Assembly: GCA_964518335.1 (NCBI GenBank)
Contig: CAZFDT010000037.1
Span: 1-53,468, forward strand
Length of the DNA: 53,468 bases
Direction: 5' to 3'
Source: CAZFDT01 sp964518335
Lineage (GTDB): Bacteria > Planctomycetota > Phycisphaerae > Phycisphaerales > Phycisphaeraceae
The notes below the pieces were generated by a model. It ran no database searches. It worked only from the letters and a program-made list of their open reading frames with translations, and had not been told where the DNA came from. Of this stretch, positions 16,996-25,908 are shown piece after piece. Every line of letters begins with the position of its first letter. Position 1 is the first letter of the stretch. The translations under genes and the position numbers were made by a program.

Positions 16996-17514
16996 TCAGG
17001 CGGGCTTCCTGGGTTCGTGATGAATTCCCCGTAATATCCAGCCCTCTGAACGAATCTGCCTACCGCCGATGTCTGCAGTCCAACGAACATCAAGTTTCAT
17101 GCCCACAGTCGGGTCCCACACGTCGCGTCTCCATGGCGGCGCCCCCGGATCAAGGGCATATATCCGCTTCTCATCGATGGGACTCTCCATTGGCCTTTCG
17201 TCAACATGGACGTAGAGAACACGCGTCTGTTCGATGCGAGAACCAAGAATCCAATCGAAGGTGAAGACGTACCGTCCAGGCTTCTGTGGCACAACGACAA
17301 TTCGATGGCTCAATGGCCCGTCCGCCGGACGGGCGTCGAATGTTTCCGCGTCACTCAGCAACAAAGCGTCGATAGGGTCGATCCGTTCCCGCAAGTATGC
17401 ACGCAACGCATCGGAAGTCGTGGCATTGATCGTCAACGCGACGCTCGGTGGCAACGTTTCATCGGCGGTAGCCCGACAAGCCATAAGAACCATGATGGAT
17501 GCGATGATCCTCAT
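16996..17514 (-). CDS. Small exported protein of unknown function
   Basis: A 172-aa protein with a short hydrophobic leader (MRIIASIMVLMACRATADE). The leader holds a possible lipobox (VLMAC) or a signal-peptidase I site after ATA. The mature part is beta-rich and mentions no enzyme motif: GRYVFTFDWILGSRIEQT is the most hydrophobic stretch. I do not recognise a family. It sits between the ABC ATPase and the fragment of a second ATPase tail, in the opposite orientation to both, so it may have arrived during the rearrangement that produced the fragment. A lower GC content than its neighbours is apparent by eye. Confidence 0.6.
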   Translation of the reverse strand: MRIIASIMVLMACRATADETLPPSVALTINATTSDALRAYLRERIDPIDALLLSDAETFDARPADGPLSHRIVVVPQKPGRYVFTFDWILGSRIEQTRVLYVHVDERPMESPIDEKRIYALDPGAPPWRRDVWDPTVGMKLDVRWTADIGGRQIRSEGWILRGIHHEPRKPA

Positions 17515-17620
17515 GCCGAGTCAGACGTTTCAGACTGAGGAAAGTTCCGGCGGCCGTCATGGTGACGCCTGTTGGTCGACTGTTGCAGCATCATCTGCAT
17601 CGCCGATCTCACCTCCCGAT

Positions 17621-17692
17621 CTTCGCGACGGCAACGTCGAAAAAGATGACATGCAGACGCCGATCCATGTGGCGCATGACGCTGCGGTGTAG
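17621..17692 (+). pseudogene. Relic of an ABC ATPase C-terminus
   Basis: Bases 17621-17662 match 16890-16931, the end of the ABC ATPase gene, at 40 of 42 positions. The encoded peptide LRDGNVEKDDMQTP is identical, and both base differences are silent third-position changes (CTG/CTT and GAG/GAA). The frame then continues to a stop at 17690-17692 with a diverged tail. No upstream ATPase sequence precedes it. It is best explained as what is left of a paralogous ATPase gene after deletion. Confidence 0.7.
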
Positions 17693-17709
17693 TTGTGATC
17701 GCGAGCGAT

Positions 17710-20199
17710 CTACTTCGCCTCGAACGCGCGGATCTCCACAATGTGCAGGCCGGGGTTGGCGCTGCTTCGCAACATGGTCACACGGATGTATCGTGCGGTG
17801 ACCGGGTCGAACGCGTGGCGCACGCCGGCGGATGTCGCGGGCTTGTCGTTGGCGCTCATGTCGGCGACCTGCGTCCATGTTGTGCCATCGATCGAGACTT
17901 CGACGGTGTATTGGTAGTGCCGTTGCTCGTCCCAGTAGGTGAACACCTGCACCGCCGAGAGGGCCACGGGCTGTTCCAGATCGACCTGAATCCACTGCGG
18001 GGCGGGCTGCGCCGCCCAGTAGGTGTGGGCGAAGGGCTTGACCTGCACGACGCCATCGACGGCGTATTTCGGCAGCGACTCGTACTGCTCGCCCGACACC
18101 GTCACCGGCTTGCCGAAGGTGATGTTGGTCGGGTCGTAATCGACCTGTTCGAACGTGGCGGACCATGTGTAACCTCGCGGCGTACCGTCCGCGTCGAAGT
18201 AACGCATACGCACCTCCTGCGAACGATCGATGGCGATCGGTCCATTCACCGCCGGCGACTGCGCAGTGACCGTCTTGCGGCCCGCGGCATCCAGCTCGTA
18301 GCGGATCATCCCGTCATTCGAAATGGCTCGGGCGGTGAGGGTGGCCTGCTTGCCAAAGCGATGGTCGGTGTCGCTCACTGTGCCATCGAGGCTGACGACA
18401 AACGGCTGGTAGTCACACGCGGTGTGCCACGTCTGGCCCAGCAGGCGGCCCGAGTCGTCAAACAATCGGGCACGCAAGGTCACGCTGTCGGTGATCGTCA
18501 GCGGCCCGTTGAGGGCGGGGGATTGAGGCATCGGGTCGCTGCCGTCGAGTGTATAGCGCACTGTGCCGGGGATTGTGGGCGTGAGGGTGACAGTGAGTGT
18601 GCGGGCAAAGCCGCTGTTGAGGCCGTTGGCATCGACGCCGACGTCCACCCACGTGTCGCGCGGATGGTTGAGCCCCTGCAACTGAATGTCGAACCCGTAC
18701 AGCAGACGGTCGAGGCGATGATCGGCCCGAGTGAATCGGTCGGCCATGTCCTCGAACGGACGTCCGGCGTGCGTGTTCCAGATCCGCTCCTGGCGTATCG
18801 GCGCTTTCATCCGCAGCAGCGGCAACGTCCGCTCATCCGTCTGCTCCCAGAACACCATCATCGCGCCCAGCAGCGGCGCATCGGGCGCCAGTTGGTTGCC
18901 GTGACAGTTGTACGGGTCCCACTCGTTGTAGAGTTGGCGTGACGTGGAGTAGATACTCGGCGTCCACGGCACGTGAATCGTGCGATAGCCGGCCTCGATG
19001 AGCTTCGTCGCGGGATAGTTCCATCCGTCCCACGCCAGCACGGTGATGTCCTTGTCCACGTTCTCGTTGGGATGAAAGGCTTCCCAGACGATCGTCTGCC
19101 TGCCATGCTTCTTGACGATGGCGTTCATGCGGTTGATGAAGCGGGGGTACAGCTCTCGCACATTCTTCAAGCCCTGCTGCTCGATGTAGGCCTTGGCCTC
19201 GGGCAGTTGGGCGAGCTCGCCGAAATAGACTTCGTCGCAGCCGATGTGAATGTAGGGCGATGACTTGAACACGTCGGCGATCTCGCCGATGAGCGTGTCC
19301 AGGGCCGGGTAGATCGCCTCGTTGGTCAGGTTGATGACGCTGAGCACCTTGGGCTTGTCGGGCTCATCGCCGGGGTAGGCGAAGATCTCGGGGACGGAGC
19401 GTTGCAGGGCGCCGGAGTGGCCGGGCAGTTCCAGCTCGGGAATGATGGTCACGCCGCGTTTGTCAGCGAAGCGAACCAGGTCGCGCAGGGCGTCGAGGTC
19501 GTACACCTCGACGCGCGGGCCGCGCATGGCGCGGTTCTTGGACCCTGCCTGGGGAAACGCCGTCGAGGGAAAGGTGAAGCCCTGGTCGTCGCTGAGGTGC
19601 AGTTGCAGGTAGGGGATCTTGTAGTATTGGCACAGGATCACGCATTGCCTGAGCGTGTCGAGTGTGATGCGCTCGCGCGCCACGTCGATCATGAGGCCGG
19701 GGAAGGGAAAATGCGGCCGATCGCGGATGGCAACGCGAGGCACGGACGCGCCGCCCTCGTCGGCGTCGATCAACTGCAGCACGGTAGCGCCGGCCCAGGC
19801 GGCGCTGCGATGGTTGCCGGCACGGATCGTCAGGCGGTCGGTCACGTCAAGGGTGTAACTGTCGTTCAGCGCCGGGTCGAGGTCCAGGACGATGTCGCCC
19901 GGCCGCGGCGCGTCGCCGCCCGTCGCCAGGCGCAGGCCCGCGATGAGGTGGATGTCATCGCGCAGCAGCTCCGCCGCGGCGGCAAGCTGCGGCGAACGGG
20001 CGACGATCCTCGCTTCGCCGGTGAGCGGCATCGCGCCGTCGGCGAGCGTGATCGTCTGAGGCCAGGGCAGCAGGGCGGGCGTGCGCCCGGTCCCGGCCGC
20101 GCGCAGCGTGCCAGATAAAAATAAGCACATTGTCGCCACGCTGGCGATCGTGGCCGCCATGAGGGCGATCCGTTCAATGCTTGAGAAATACTGGGGCAT
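17710..20199 (-). CDS. GH20 beta-N-acetylhexosaminidase with C-terminal F5/8C module
   Basis: An 829-aa exported glycosidase releasing terminal GlcNAc/GalNAc by substrate-assisted catalysis. An N-terminal hydrophobic segment (residues ~11-35) is a signal peptide or anchor. A GH20b-like domain (40-160) precedes the TIM barrel (~160-500), with HLSDDQGF and the catalytic Asp322-Glu323 pair in HIGCDEVYFG. A chitobiase/beta-hexosaminidase C-terminal domain (~540-620, GTVRYTLDGSDP) follows, then a discoidin/F5/8 type C carbohydrate-binding module (~690-829). It is monocistronic in this window, with sucC 129 bp upstream on the same strand. A role in scavenging chitin, peptidoglycan or mucin-like glycans is inferred. 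Confidence 0.92.
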   Translation of the reverse strand: MPQYFSSIERIALMAATIASVATMCLFLSGTLRAAGTGRTPALLPWPQTITLADGAMPLTGEARIVARSPQLAAAAELLRDDIHLIAGLRLATGGDAPRPGDIVLDLDPALNDSYTLDVTDRLTIRAGNHRSAAWAGATVLQLIDADEGGASVPRVAIRDRPHFPFPGLMIDVARERITLDTLRQCVILCQYYKIPYLQLHLSDDQGFTFPSTAFPQAGSKNRAMRGPRVEVYDLDALRDLVRFADKRGVTIIPELELPGHSGALQRSVPEIFAYPGDEPDKPKVLSVINLTNEAIYPALDTLIGEIADVFKSSPYIHIGCDEVYFGELAQLPEAKAYIEQQGLKNVRELYPRFINRMNAIVKKHGRQTIVWEAFHPNENVDKDITVLAWDGWNYPATKLIEAGYRTIHVPWTPSIYSTSRQLYNEWDPYNCHGNQLAPDAPLLGAMMVFWEQTDERTLPLLRMKAPIRQERIWNTHAGRPFEDMADRFTRADHRLDRLLYGFDIQLQGLNHPRDTWVDVGVDANGLNSGFARTLTVTLTPTIPGTVRYTLDGSDPMPQSPALNGPLTITDSVTLRARLFDDSGRLLGQTWHTACDYQPFVVSLDGTVSDTDHRFGKQATLTARAISNDGMIRYELDAAGRKTVTAQSPAVNGPIAIDRSQEVRMRYFDADGTPRGYTWSATFEQVDYDPTNITFGKPVTVSGEQYESLPKYAVDGVVQVKPFAHTYWAAQPAPQWIQVDLEQPVALSAVQVFTYWDEQRHYQYTVEVSIDGTTWTQVADMSANDKPATSAGVRHAFDPVTARYIRVTMLRSSANPGLHIVEIRAFEAK

Positions 20200-20264
20200 A
20201 AACGCATACTCCCATCATGACCAGCCGTGTCCGGATGGCGGACAGCCTGCCCATGTGGGATAAT

Positions 20265-20270
20265 ATTATA
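20265..20270 (-). promoter_or_regulatory. Possible -10 box for the GH20 gene
   Basis: TATAAT is read on the minus strand about 66 bp upstream of the GH20 start, inside an unusually AT-rich run (ATAATATTAT is a perfect palindrome at 20260-20269). A convincing -35 hexamer at 17-bp spacing was not found, so this is weak. The palindrome could equally be an operator. Confidence 0.3.
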
Positions 20271-20328
20271 CCCAAAAAGTGAAAGGATACGAGCGCTATT
20301 CAAGCGCCTCCCCCGCACCGCTCGCCGT

Positions 20329-21531
20329 TCAGGATTTGAGGCTGCCCGTCATCTTGGTCGCCGCTTCAGTCAGGTCGGCGCCGATCTGCATCGTGGGAAT
20401 GTCCGCCTTGGCGGCTTCGAGGATCTGTCGCGCAGCCTCGACGTTGGTGCCCTCCAGGCGCACCACCAGCGGGACGGTGAAGCCCACCTCTTTGGCCGCG
20501 TTAACGATGGCGCGGGCGATGGTGTCGCACTTGGCGATGCCGCCGAAGATGTTCACCAGCACGCCTTTGACGTTCTCGTCGTCGAGAATGATGCGGAAGG
20601 CTTCGGTCACGGCCTCTTCGCTCGCCGACCCGCCGACATCCAGAAAGTTGGCCGGCTCGCCGCCGTGGAGCTTGATGATGTCCATCGTCGCCATCGCAAG
20701 GCCCGCGCCGTTGACCAGGCACCCGATGTTCCCGTCGAGCTTGATGTACGACAGGCCGAACCGCTTGGCCCTAAGCTCACTGGGGTCCTCCTCGGTCGGG
20801 TCCTCCATGGCGCGGATATCGTCGTGGCGGAACAGGGCGTTGTCGTCGAAGTTGATTTTGGCATCGATTGCCAGCACCTGCCCGTCGGGGAATTTCTCGC
20901 TGGGCTTGGTCACCACCAGCGGGTTGATCTCCGCCAGGCTGGCGTCGAGCTGGATGAACATGTCGGTGAGCTGGTGCATGATCTTGCTGGCCATGCGCAC
21001 CTGGTCGCCGACGAACCCCAACCGGTAGGCCACCTTTCGCGCCTGGTACGGGCGCAGCCCCGTGTTCGGGTTGATCGGCTCACGCACGATCGCATCGGGA
21101 TTGTCCGCGGCCACCTTTTCGATCTCCACGCCGCCCTCACTGCTGGCGATCAGCACCGGGCAGCCCTTGCGGCGATCCACCGCCATGCCCAGGTAATACT
21201 CCTTGGCGATATCGACGCCCGCCGCCAGCAGCAGCTTCTGCACCACCACGCCTTTGGGCCCCGTCTGGTGCGTGACCAGCGGCTTGGACAGAATGGCCGC
21301 CGCCGCCTTGCGGGCCTCGTCGGGCGTCTTGACCAGCCGCACGCCACCCGCCTTGCCGCGACCGCCGGCATGCACCTGCGCCTTGACCACCCCCAGCGTC
21401 ACACGCTCTCGCCGCTGCATGTTCTCGAACGCACGCTCGGCTTCGTCCGGCCCCAGCACCACCACCGCCAGCGGAACAGGAATCCCGAACTTGATCAGCA
21501 ACTCGCGCGCCTGGTACTCGTGGATCTTCAT
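20329..21531 (-). CDS. sucC: Succinate-CoA ligase, ADP-forming, beta subunit
   Basis: A 400-aa protein colinear with SucC: MKIHEYQARELLIKFGIPVP at the start, the ATP-grasp segment with KAQVHAGGRGKAGGV, SLAEINPLVV (metal-binding Glu/Asn region), and the CoA-ligase part with NGAGLAMATMD and NIFGGIAKCD. It forms the alpha2beta2 or alphabeta enzyme of the citric-acid cycle with SucD. ATG 21531 is the canonical start; the frame is open far upstream but those codons are meaningless. sucD, normally adjacent, is not in the window. The divergent AraC-type gene starts 222 bp away. Confidence 0.95.
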   Translation of the reverse strand: MKIHEYQARELLIKFGIPVPLAVVVLGPDEAERAFENMQRRERVTLGVVKAQVHAGGRGKAGGVRLVKTPDEARKAAAAILSKPLVTHQTGPKGVVVQKLLLAAGVDIAKEYYLGMAVDRRKGCPVLIASSEGGVEIEKVAADNPDAIVREPINPNTGLRPYQARKVAYRLGFVGDQVRMASKIMHQLTDMFIQLDASLAEINPLVVTKPSEKFPDGQVLAIDAKINFDDNALFRHDDIRAMEDPTEEDPSELRAKRFGLSYIKLDGNIGCLVNGAGLAMATMDIIKLHGGEPANFLDVGGSASEEAVTEAFRIILDDENVKGVLVNIFGGIAKCDTIARAIVNAAKEVGFTVPLVVRLEGTNVEAARQILEAAKADIPTMQIGADLTEAATKMTGSLKS

Positions 21532-21753
21532 GGCCGGATCATATCGCCTCCGGCCGACCACCCGCAAACGCCCCGGTCCCCCAAGACTATCTTGACAGCC
21601 GAATCTGCGGAAGCAGCGGATGCGTATGCGATGGTTCTGTCGTGCGCCTGCTCGGGGCTCCGGCGGGTGGCGCTGGATTGGGGATGCCGGCCGTCGCGGC
21701 ACAGCGGTACAATTTTGACAGTTCAATCGTCGCGGCCCGTGGAGACGCGTGCA
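21532..21753. promoter_or_regulatory. Divergent sucC/araC-type intergenic region
   Basis: This 222-bp region must hold the promoters of sucC (minus) and of the AraC-type regulator (plus). A TACAAT at 21708-21713 could be a -10 box for the regulator, without a clear -35. No convincing operator repeat was seen. AraC-type regulators often control a divergent neighbour, but linking this sugar-type regulator to sucC would be speculative. Confidence 0.3.
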
Positions 21754-22602
21754 ATGTTGCCCAGTCTCGAACCTCTGCCAACAGCGCCCAACACGTCCTT
21801 CAACTGCAGGGCGTTTGACTTGCCCTGTTTCCCCTTCAACTGGCATCTGCACCCCGAGCACGAGCTGACGCTGATCGTGGAAGGCAGGGGCAAGCGGTTT
21901 GTGGGCGACGACGTGGCCGACTTTCAACCGGGGGAGGTGGTCCTGCTGGGGTCGAACCTGCCGCACACGTGGCATTCGCACCCGGCATCGAAGCGGCGAA
22001 GCCGGTCAGTGGTGATCCAGTTCCGCGAGGATTGCTTCGGCACGGGGTTCTTCGCCTTGCCGGAAATGACGGCGATCAAGCGGCTGCTGGGGCGCGCAGC
22101 GGTGGGCCTGCGCTTCACCGGCGAGATTCGCAAACGCACCGCCCAGTCGATGATCGCCATGGCGGCGACGGACCCGCCGCGTCGGATGACGGCGCTTCTG
22201 AGCGTGCTCGATGACCTGTCCCGCACCCGCAGCGTCGTGAAGCTGGCCAGTCGGGCCCAGGCGGTTCCACCGCGTCAGCACGATCGCTCACGCATTGACC
22301 GTGTGCTGCGCCATCTCAACGAGCATTACACGCAGCCGATCGACCAGGCGCAGATGGCGCGGATGCTGCACTTGTCCCCCTCGGCATTCAGCCGCTTTTT
22401 CCACCGCGTGACCGGGCGCACGTTCATCGAGTTCGTGCATCGCCTGCGGGTCAACCACGCCGCGAGGCTGCTTATCGATACCGATCAGCCCATCACGGAG
22501 GTGTGTTTTTCCTCGGGTTTTGGCAACCTGTCGAACTTCAATCGCCGGTTTCGCCGCGGCCAGGGCTGCACGCCGCGGGAGTACCGCAGCCGGTTCCGTT
22601 GA
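21754..22602 (+). CDS. AraC-family transcriptional regulator
   Basis: A 282-aa regulator. The N-terminal cupin-like sensor domain (residues ~15-95) has FNWHLHPEHELTLIVEGRGK and GEVVLLGSNLPHTWHS, as in sugar-responsive AraC proteins. The C-terminal double helix-turn-helix (~180-282) has IDQAQMARMLHLSPSAFSRF and ITEVCFSSGFGNLSNFNRRF, ending in TPREYRSRFR. It should bind an effector, probably a carbohydrate, and activate or repress nearby genes. ATG 21754 starts directly ahead of the sensor domain; upstream codons in the frame are antisense to sucC. Its stop is 5 bp from the stop of the convergent FapA-like gene. Confidence 0.9.
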   Translation: MLPSLEPLPTAPNTSFNCRAFDLPCFPFNWHLHPEHELTLIVEGRGKRFVGDDVADFQPGEVVLLGSNLPHTWHSHPASKRRSRSVVIQFREDCFGTGFFALPEMTAIKRLLGRAAVGLRFTGEIRKRTAQSMIAMAATDPPRRMTALLSVLDDLSRTRSVVKLASRAQAVPPRQHDRSRIDRVLRHLNEHYTQPIDQAQMARMLHLSPSAFSRFFHRVTGRTFIEFVHRLRVNHAARLLIDTDQPITEVCFSSGFGNLSNFNRRFRRGQGCTPREYRSRFR

Positions 22603-22606
22603 CGCC

Positions 22607-24031
22607 TCAGGCGGCGCAGCGTGCGTCGGTGCAGGTGGCCAACCGGGCGCGGGCGCCGCCGGCGATGCGAAGGCTGGGATGGCCCGCTTCGTCGATGTCG
22701 ATTGTCAGTGGGCCCTTGATGTCCTGCCGGATGCGGAAGTTCTGGCCGTTGACGTTGATGATGACGCCCAGGTAGATCATCTGCCCGACGGTGATGTTGA
22801 CGGTGCGTGTGGCCTCGATGCGGTCTTTGAGCCGTTGCAGCGTGGTTCGGCCGCGGTGCAGAGCCGCCATGCAGCGTTGCCGTTCGTGCTTGAGCGCCAC
22901 GGCCCGCTGCCGATTGGCGACCGAGTTCTTGGCGGCGGCGAGCACCAGTTGCGCTTCCTGGTTAAGGCGAATGAGGCGTTCGTCCAGCAGTGAGAGCAGG
23001 GCCACCAGCTTGTGGTGGAAGGGATCGAGCCGTGGGACGGTGGCGACGACGAGTTCGGTGGGGACGTTGGCGGGGCTGCCCACGACGTTGACGCGGATGG
23101 CGCCCGTGACGACGTGCCTGCCGCCGACGATGGTGGCGCGGGGTGAGTCGATGCCGCCGCAGATGGTGGTGTCGCAGTTGAAGATGGATCGTTCGACGCG
23201 CAGGTCCAGGCCGATCTGAGCGGTGACGTTGTCGAGGTAGCGAGCGACGAGGTGGCCTGCGGTGACTGCGGAGCCGCGGTCTCGACCGGCCATGCCGCGG
23301 GTGACCAGGTCGCCCAGGCAGTGGACGGTGGCGGCCTCGATGACGCCGTCACACGTGACGCTGCCGGTGGCGCGGACCGTGAAGCAGTCACGCACGCCTT
23401 TGCCGATGATCACGTCGCCGCTGAAGTCGATGTTGCCGGTGGAGAAATCGACATATTCGTCGATCTGCAGGACGTTGTGAACGCGCAATGTCGGGTCGTC
23501 GGGATTGATCGCCCCGTCGGCCTGTGCGATGAGGACGCCGCGACTGTCGGCGGAAAGGGTGTCGTCGAGTTGCAGTTCAACCGCCTGTCCGGGCGTGGCG
23601 GGCAGGGGCTGGCCGGTGACATCGCGTCCGTCCTGGTGCGGTGTGGGCGCGATGATACGCGCGATCTCCTGGCCACGCTTGACCATGATGAACGCACAGC
23701 GATCGTAGTGCCTGGCCTCGCCGCTGGGCAGGGGCCTGTCCACGAGCCATTCGAGCTGACCGTTCTGGCCATGGACAGGTGCAATCGACTGGGCGACGAC
23801 GCCGCGGCAGGCGCGCGACCCGGTGATGTCAGCTTCGCTGGTCGCCTGGTGCAATAGCTCGTCGCAGGCTCGCAACACGTCGTCTTCGACCATGACACCC
23901 ACAGCCTGCAGCGCCGCGACACAGGTCGCACGTGTCAAGCCATCCAGTGCACAGCCGGCCGGGATCACCAGCTCAGCACTGCTGCGATCCGGCGCCACCG
24001 TTGCTTGCAGGGTGGTGTCCGCGACTGTCAT
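22607..24031 (-). CDS. FapA / DUF342 family protein
   Basis: A 474-aa protein with the DUF342 (FapA) layout: an N-terminal domain, then a right-handed beta-helix of regular turns (IDFSGDVIIGKGVRDCFTVR, GSVTCDGVIEAATVHCLGDL, GIDSPRATIVGGRHVVTGAI), and a C-terminal coiled coil (about 340-410). Members are cytosolic polymer-like or scaffold proteins of poorly known function. ATG 24031 has GAGGTG 8 bp upstream and is preferred to the in-frame start at 24049. The gene begins 68 bp after the last gene of the polysaccharide operon, so it may be its last cistron. Confidence 0.85.
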   Translation of the reverse strand: MTVADTTLQATVAPDRSSAELVIPAGCALDGLTRATCVAALQAVGVMVEDDVLRACDELLHQATSEADITGSRACRGVVAQSIAPVHGQNGQLEWLVDRPLPSGEARHYDRCAFIMVKRGQEIARIIAPTPHQDGRDVTGQPLPATPGQAVELQLDDTLSADSRGVLIAQADGAINPDDPTLRVHNVLQIDEYVDFSTGNIDFSGDVIIGKGVRDCFTVRATGSVTCDGVIEAATVHCLGDLVTRGMAGRDRGSAVTAGHLVARYLDNVTAQIGLDLRVERSIFNCDTTICGGIDSPRATIVGGRHVVTGAIRVNVVGSPANVPTELVVATVPRLDPFHHKLVALLSLLDERLIRLNQEAQLVLAAAKNSVANRQRAVALKHERQRCMAALHRGRTTLQRLKDRIEATRTVNITVGQMIYLGVIINVNGQNFRIRQDIKGPLTIDIDEAGHPSLRIAGGARARLATCTDARCAA

Positions 24032-24099
24032 AGTCGTACACCTCGTCACCCCCCACGCTGTTTCGCCGTCAGGTTTATCGGCACAATCCTGAGGCGGGT

Positions 24100-25068
24100 T
24101 CAGGCGGAGCGCGCCGTCCGCCGCCGCCGATCTTCATTGCGAGTCGCCCGATACGCCCAGGGGGCGTGCAAAGCCCCCCATAACTCGGCCCAGACCATCG
24201 TCCGCGGCAGCGGGCCCCTGATAAACAGGCACCGCACGCTGCGGCCGACCAGCCACACGCCCCATTCGACTGCGTAGCGGAAGATGGCCCAGCGCGACAG
24301 TTGCCCCGCATGCCACAGCTTGCGGAGATAGACCCCGTAGCACCGCCCATTGGCCTGCAGCTGACGGCGAAGGCCGGCCGCGTCGCGCCGGTGAACGTGA
24401 TACACGCGGGCCGAGGGTTCGTACCGGATCGCCGATCCCGCCATCAGCAGACGGTGGAAGATGTCCAGGTCGCCGGCGCCCTGTGCGGGAGTCCCCACGT
24501 CCATGGCCGTGTCAAAGCCGCCGATTGCTTCGAGAGCCGAGCGTCGAAAGGCCATGTTGGCGCCGACGCCGACATCCTGCGCGCGGATGAGCTGTCGCGG
24601 TGTCATGTCGTCGCGGTGAAAAAGGCGGGGATGATCGCCCTTGCTCATGCCGTGGCCGTAGGCTTCAAACCAATGCTGTGCGGGTGTGGCAAGTTCTGCG
24701 GGAAGCACCAGGCCGGTGACGCCTGCGACAGCGGGATCGGCAAGTGCAGCGGCGATGGCTCGCAACCACGCCGCGTCAACGCGCACGTCATCATCGGTGA
24801 AGGCGATGATGTCGTGACGTGCCGCGGCGATTCCGGCGTTACGCGCCCAGTCCAGGCCAGGCGTGCGTTCGCACACGTAGCCAAAGCCGGCTTCGCTCAC
24901 GACCAGCCGCGTTCGCTCGTCCGTGGGCGCGTTGTCCACGACCACCACGTGGAAATCGGGATAGTCCAGTTGTGCCAGTGACGCCAGGCACTGCCGCAGC
25001 ATGTCGTGCCGATCGCGCGTGCAGACGACGACGCTGATGGGGGGCAGGATGCGCTCGTCATGGCTCAT
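24100..25068 (-). CDS. Family 2 glycosyltransferase
   Basis: A 322-aa GT-A fold transferase. ISVVVCTRDRHDMLRQCL opens the nucleotide-binding part, the metal-binding motif is FTDDDVRVD (around residue 92), and EPSARVYHVHRRD marks the C-terminal acceptor part. It closely resembles the two GT2 units of the double transferase encoded upstream and the one at 30186, sharing PGLDWARNAGI and the VTGLVLPAELATPAQHWFE segment. A hydrophobic patch near residue 270 suggests membrane association. It starts 3 bp after the methyltransferase stop. Donor and acceptor are unknown. Confidence 0.88.
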   Translation of the reverse strand: MSHDERILPPISVVVCTRDRHDMLRQCLASLAQLDYPDFHVVVVDNAPTDERTRLVVSEAGFGYVCERTPGLDWARNAGIAAARHDIIAFTDDDVRVDAAWLRAIAAALADPAVAGVTGLVLPAELATPAQHWFEAYGHGMSKGDHPRLFHRDDMTPRQLIRAQDVGVGANMAFRRSALEAIGGFDTAMDVGTPAQGAGDLDIFHRLLMAGSAIRYEPSARVYHVHRRDAAGLRRQLQANGRCYGVYLRKLWHAGQLSRWAIFRYAVEWGVWLVGRSVRCLFIRGPLPRTMVWAELWGALHAPWAYRATRNEDRRRRTARSA

Positions 25069-25071
25069 GAA

Positions 25072-25908
25072 TCACGCCGGGGTAGCGATGCCCGCTCGCG
25101 ATATTGCCTCGGCCAATTGCTGCGATTGCGTGGGGTCCGGCAGGCGGTGAGCGAAGGGCACGTTCACGGCCGTGCAGAAGACGGTCTGGGCAAACGGCTC
25201 CGTCCATCGCGTGTCCACGCGGAACCCGGCGGTTTCCAGCAACGACACCAGGCAGCTTGGCGTCAATCCCCAGAACCAGTTGCCATAGCCTTCCTGCGGC
25301 TCGAACCCGTCGGTGATGCCGACCTGCCGCTTCAGGCCCAGACTCTTGAGTTCCCACAGCTTCCGATCGGCGGGCTTGAGCATCGGGAAGTAAACCGCGG
25401 CGTTGGGCAGCGACTTGATCTCCGGAATCGTGGACGTGCGCAGAATCAACGACTGCTTACAGATACGTCGCAACGCCACCAGCAGATCGAACGGACTGGG
25501 GTGGTGATAGAGCACGCCGGCGCAGAAGACCACGTCGCGCTGGCCGATTTTCTCGATAGTGGCCGGGTCCGATGCATCCCCGAGGATGAACTGCACGTTG
25601 GATTCGCGTTGGCGCTTCTTGTCGAGGAACTCAGGTGTCGGCCCAAAGACGTCCACGCCCGCAACGTCGGTGCCGCCGGCCTCCTCGGCGATGAAAGCGT
25701 ACTCCCCGTTAACGCCCCACATGCATCCGATGTCCACAAAGCTCTTGCCACGGACGTGCTTGCGGATGATGTCCGGCAGATGCGCGTAATCGCCCACGTA
25801 AACGCCGCGCTTGACGTTGAGCATCCGCCACCAGTAATTGAACCTGGGCTTCTTAAGCAGCCGAACTTTGAGTTTGTAAAGCACGTTCATGATCTCCTGG
25901 GTCGGCAT
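25072..25908 (-). CDS. SAM-dependent methyltransferase of the glycan operon
   Basis: A 278-aa (or 272-aa) class I methyltransferase. Motif I is SFVDIGCMWGVNGEY, with an acidic residue in VAGVDVFG and a later LGDASDPATI; VVFCAGVLYHHPSPFDLLVA matches the post-motif region of DUF1698-like enzymes. The start is either ATG 25908 or ATG 25890; the second has AGGAG only 3 bp ahead. Either overlaps the end of the double glycosyltransferase gene by 38-56 bp. It probably methylates a sugar or caps the exported glycan, as known for other ABC-exported O-antigens. Confidence 0.75.
   Translation of the reverse strand: MPTQEIMNVLYKLKVRLLKKPRFNYWWRMLNVKRGVYVGDYAHLPDIIRKHVRGKSFVDIGCMWGVNGEYAFIAEEAGGTDVAGVDVFGPTPEFLDKKRQRESNVQFILGDASDPATIEKIGQRDVVFCAGVLYHHPSPFDLLVALRRICKQSLILRTSTIPEIKSLPNAAVYFPMLKPADRKLWELKSLGLKRQVGITDGFEPQEGYGNWFWGLTPSCLVSLLETAGFRVDTRWTEPFAQTVFCTAVNVPFAHRLPDPTQSQQLAEAISRAGIATPA

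Noticed and set aside
20227..21753. N-terminal extension of the AraC-type regulator
   Set aside because: The extension is antisense to sucC and has no domain; the regulator is complete from ATG 21754.
21532..21981. N-terminal extension of sucC in the same frame
   Set aside because: The ATG at 21531 gives the canonical SucC N-terminus; the extension overlaps the AraC-type gene in antisense.
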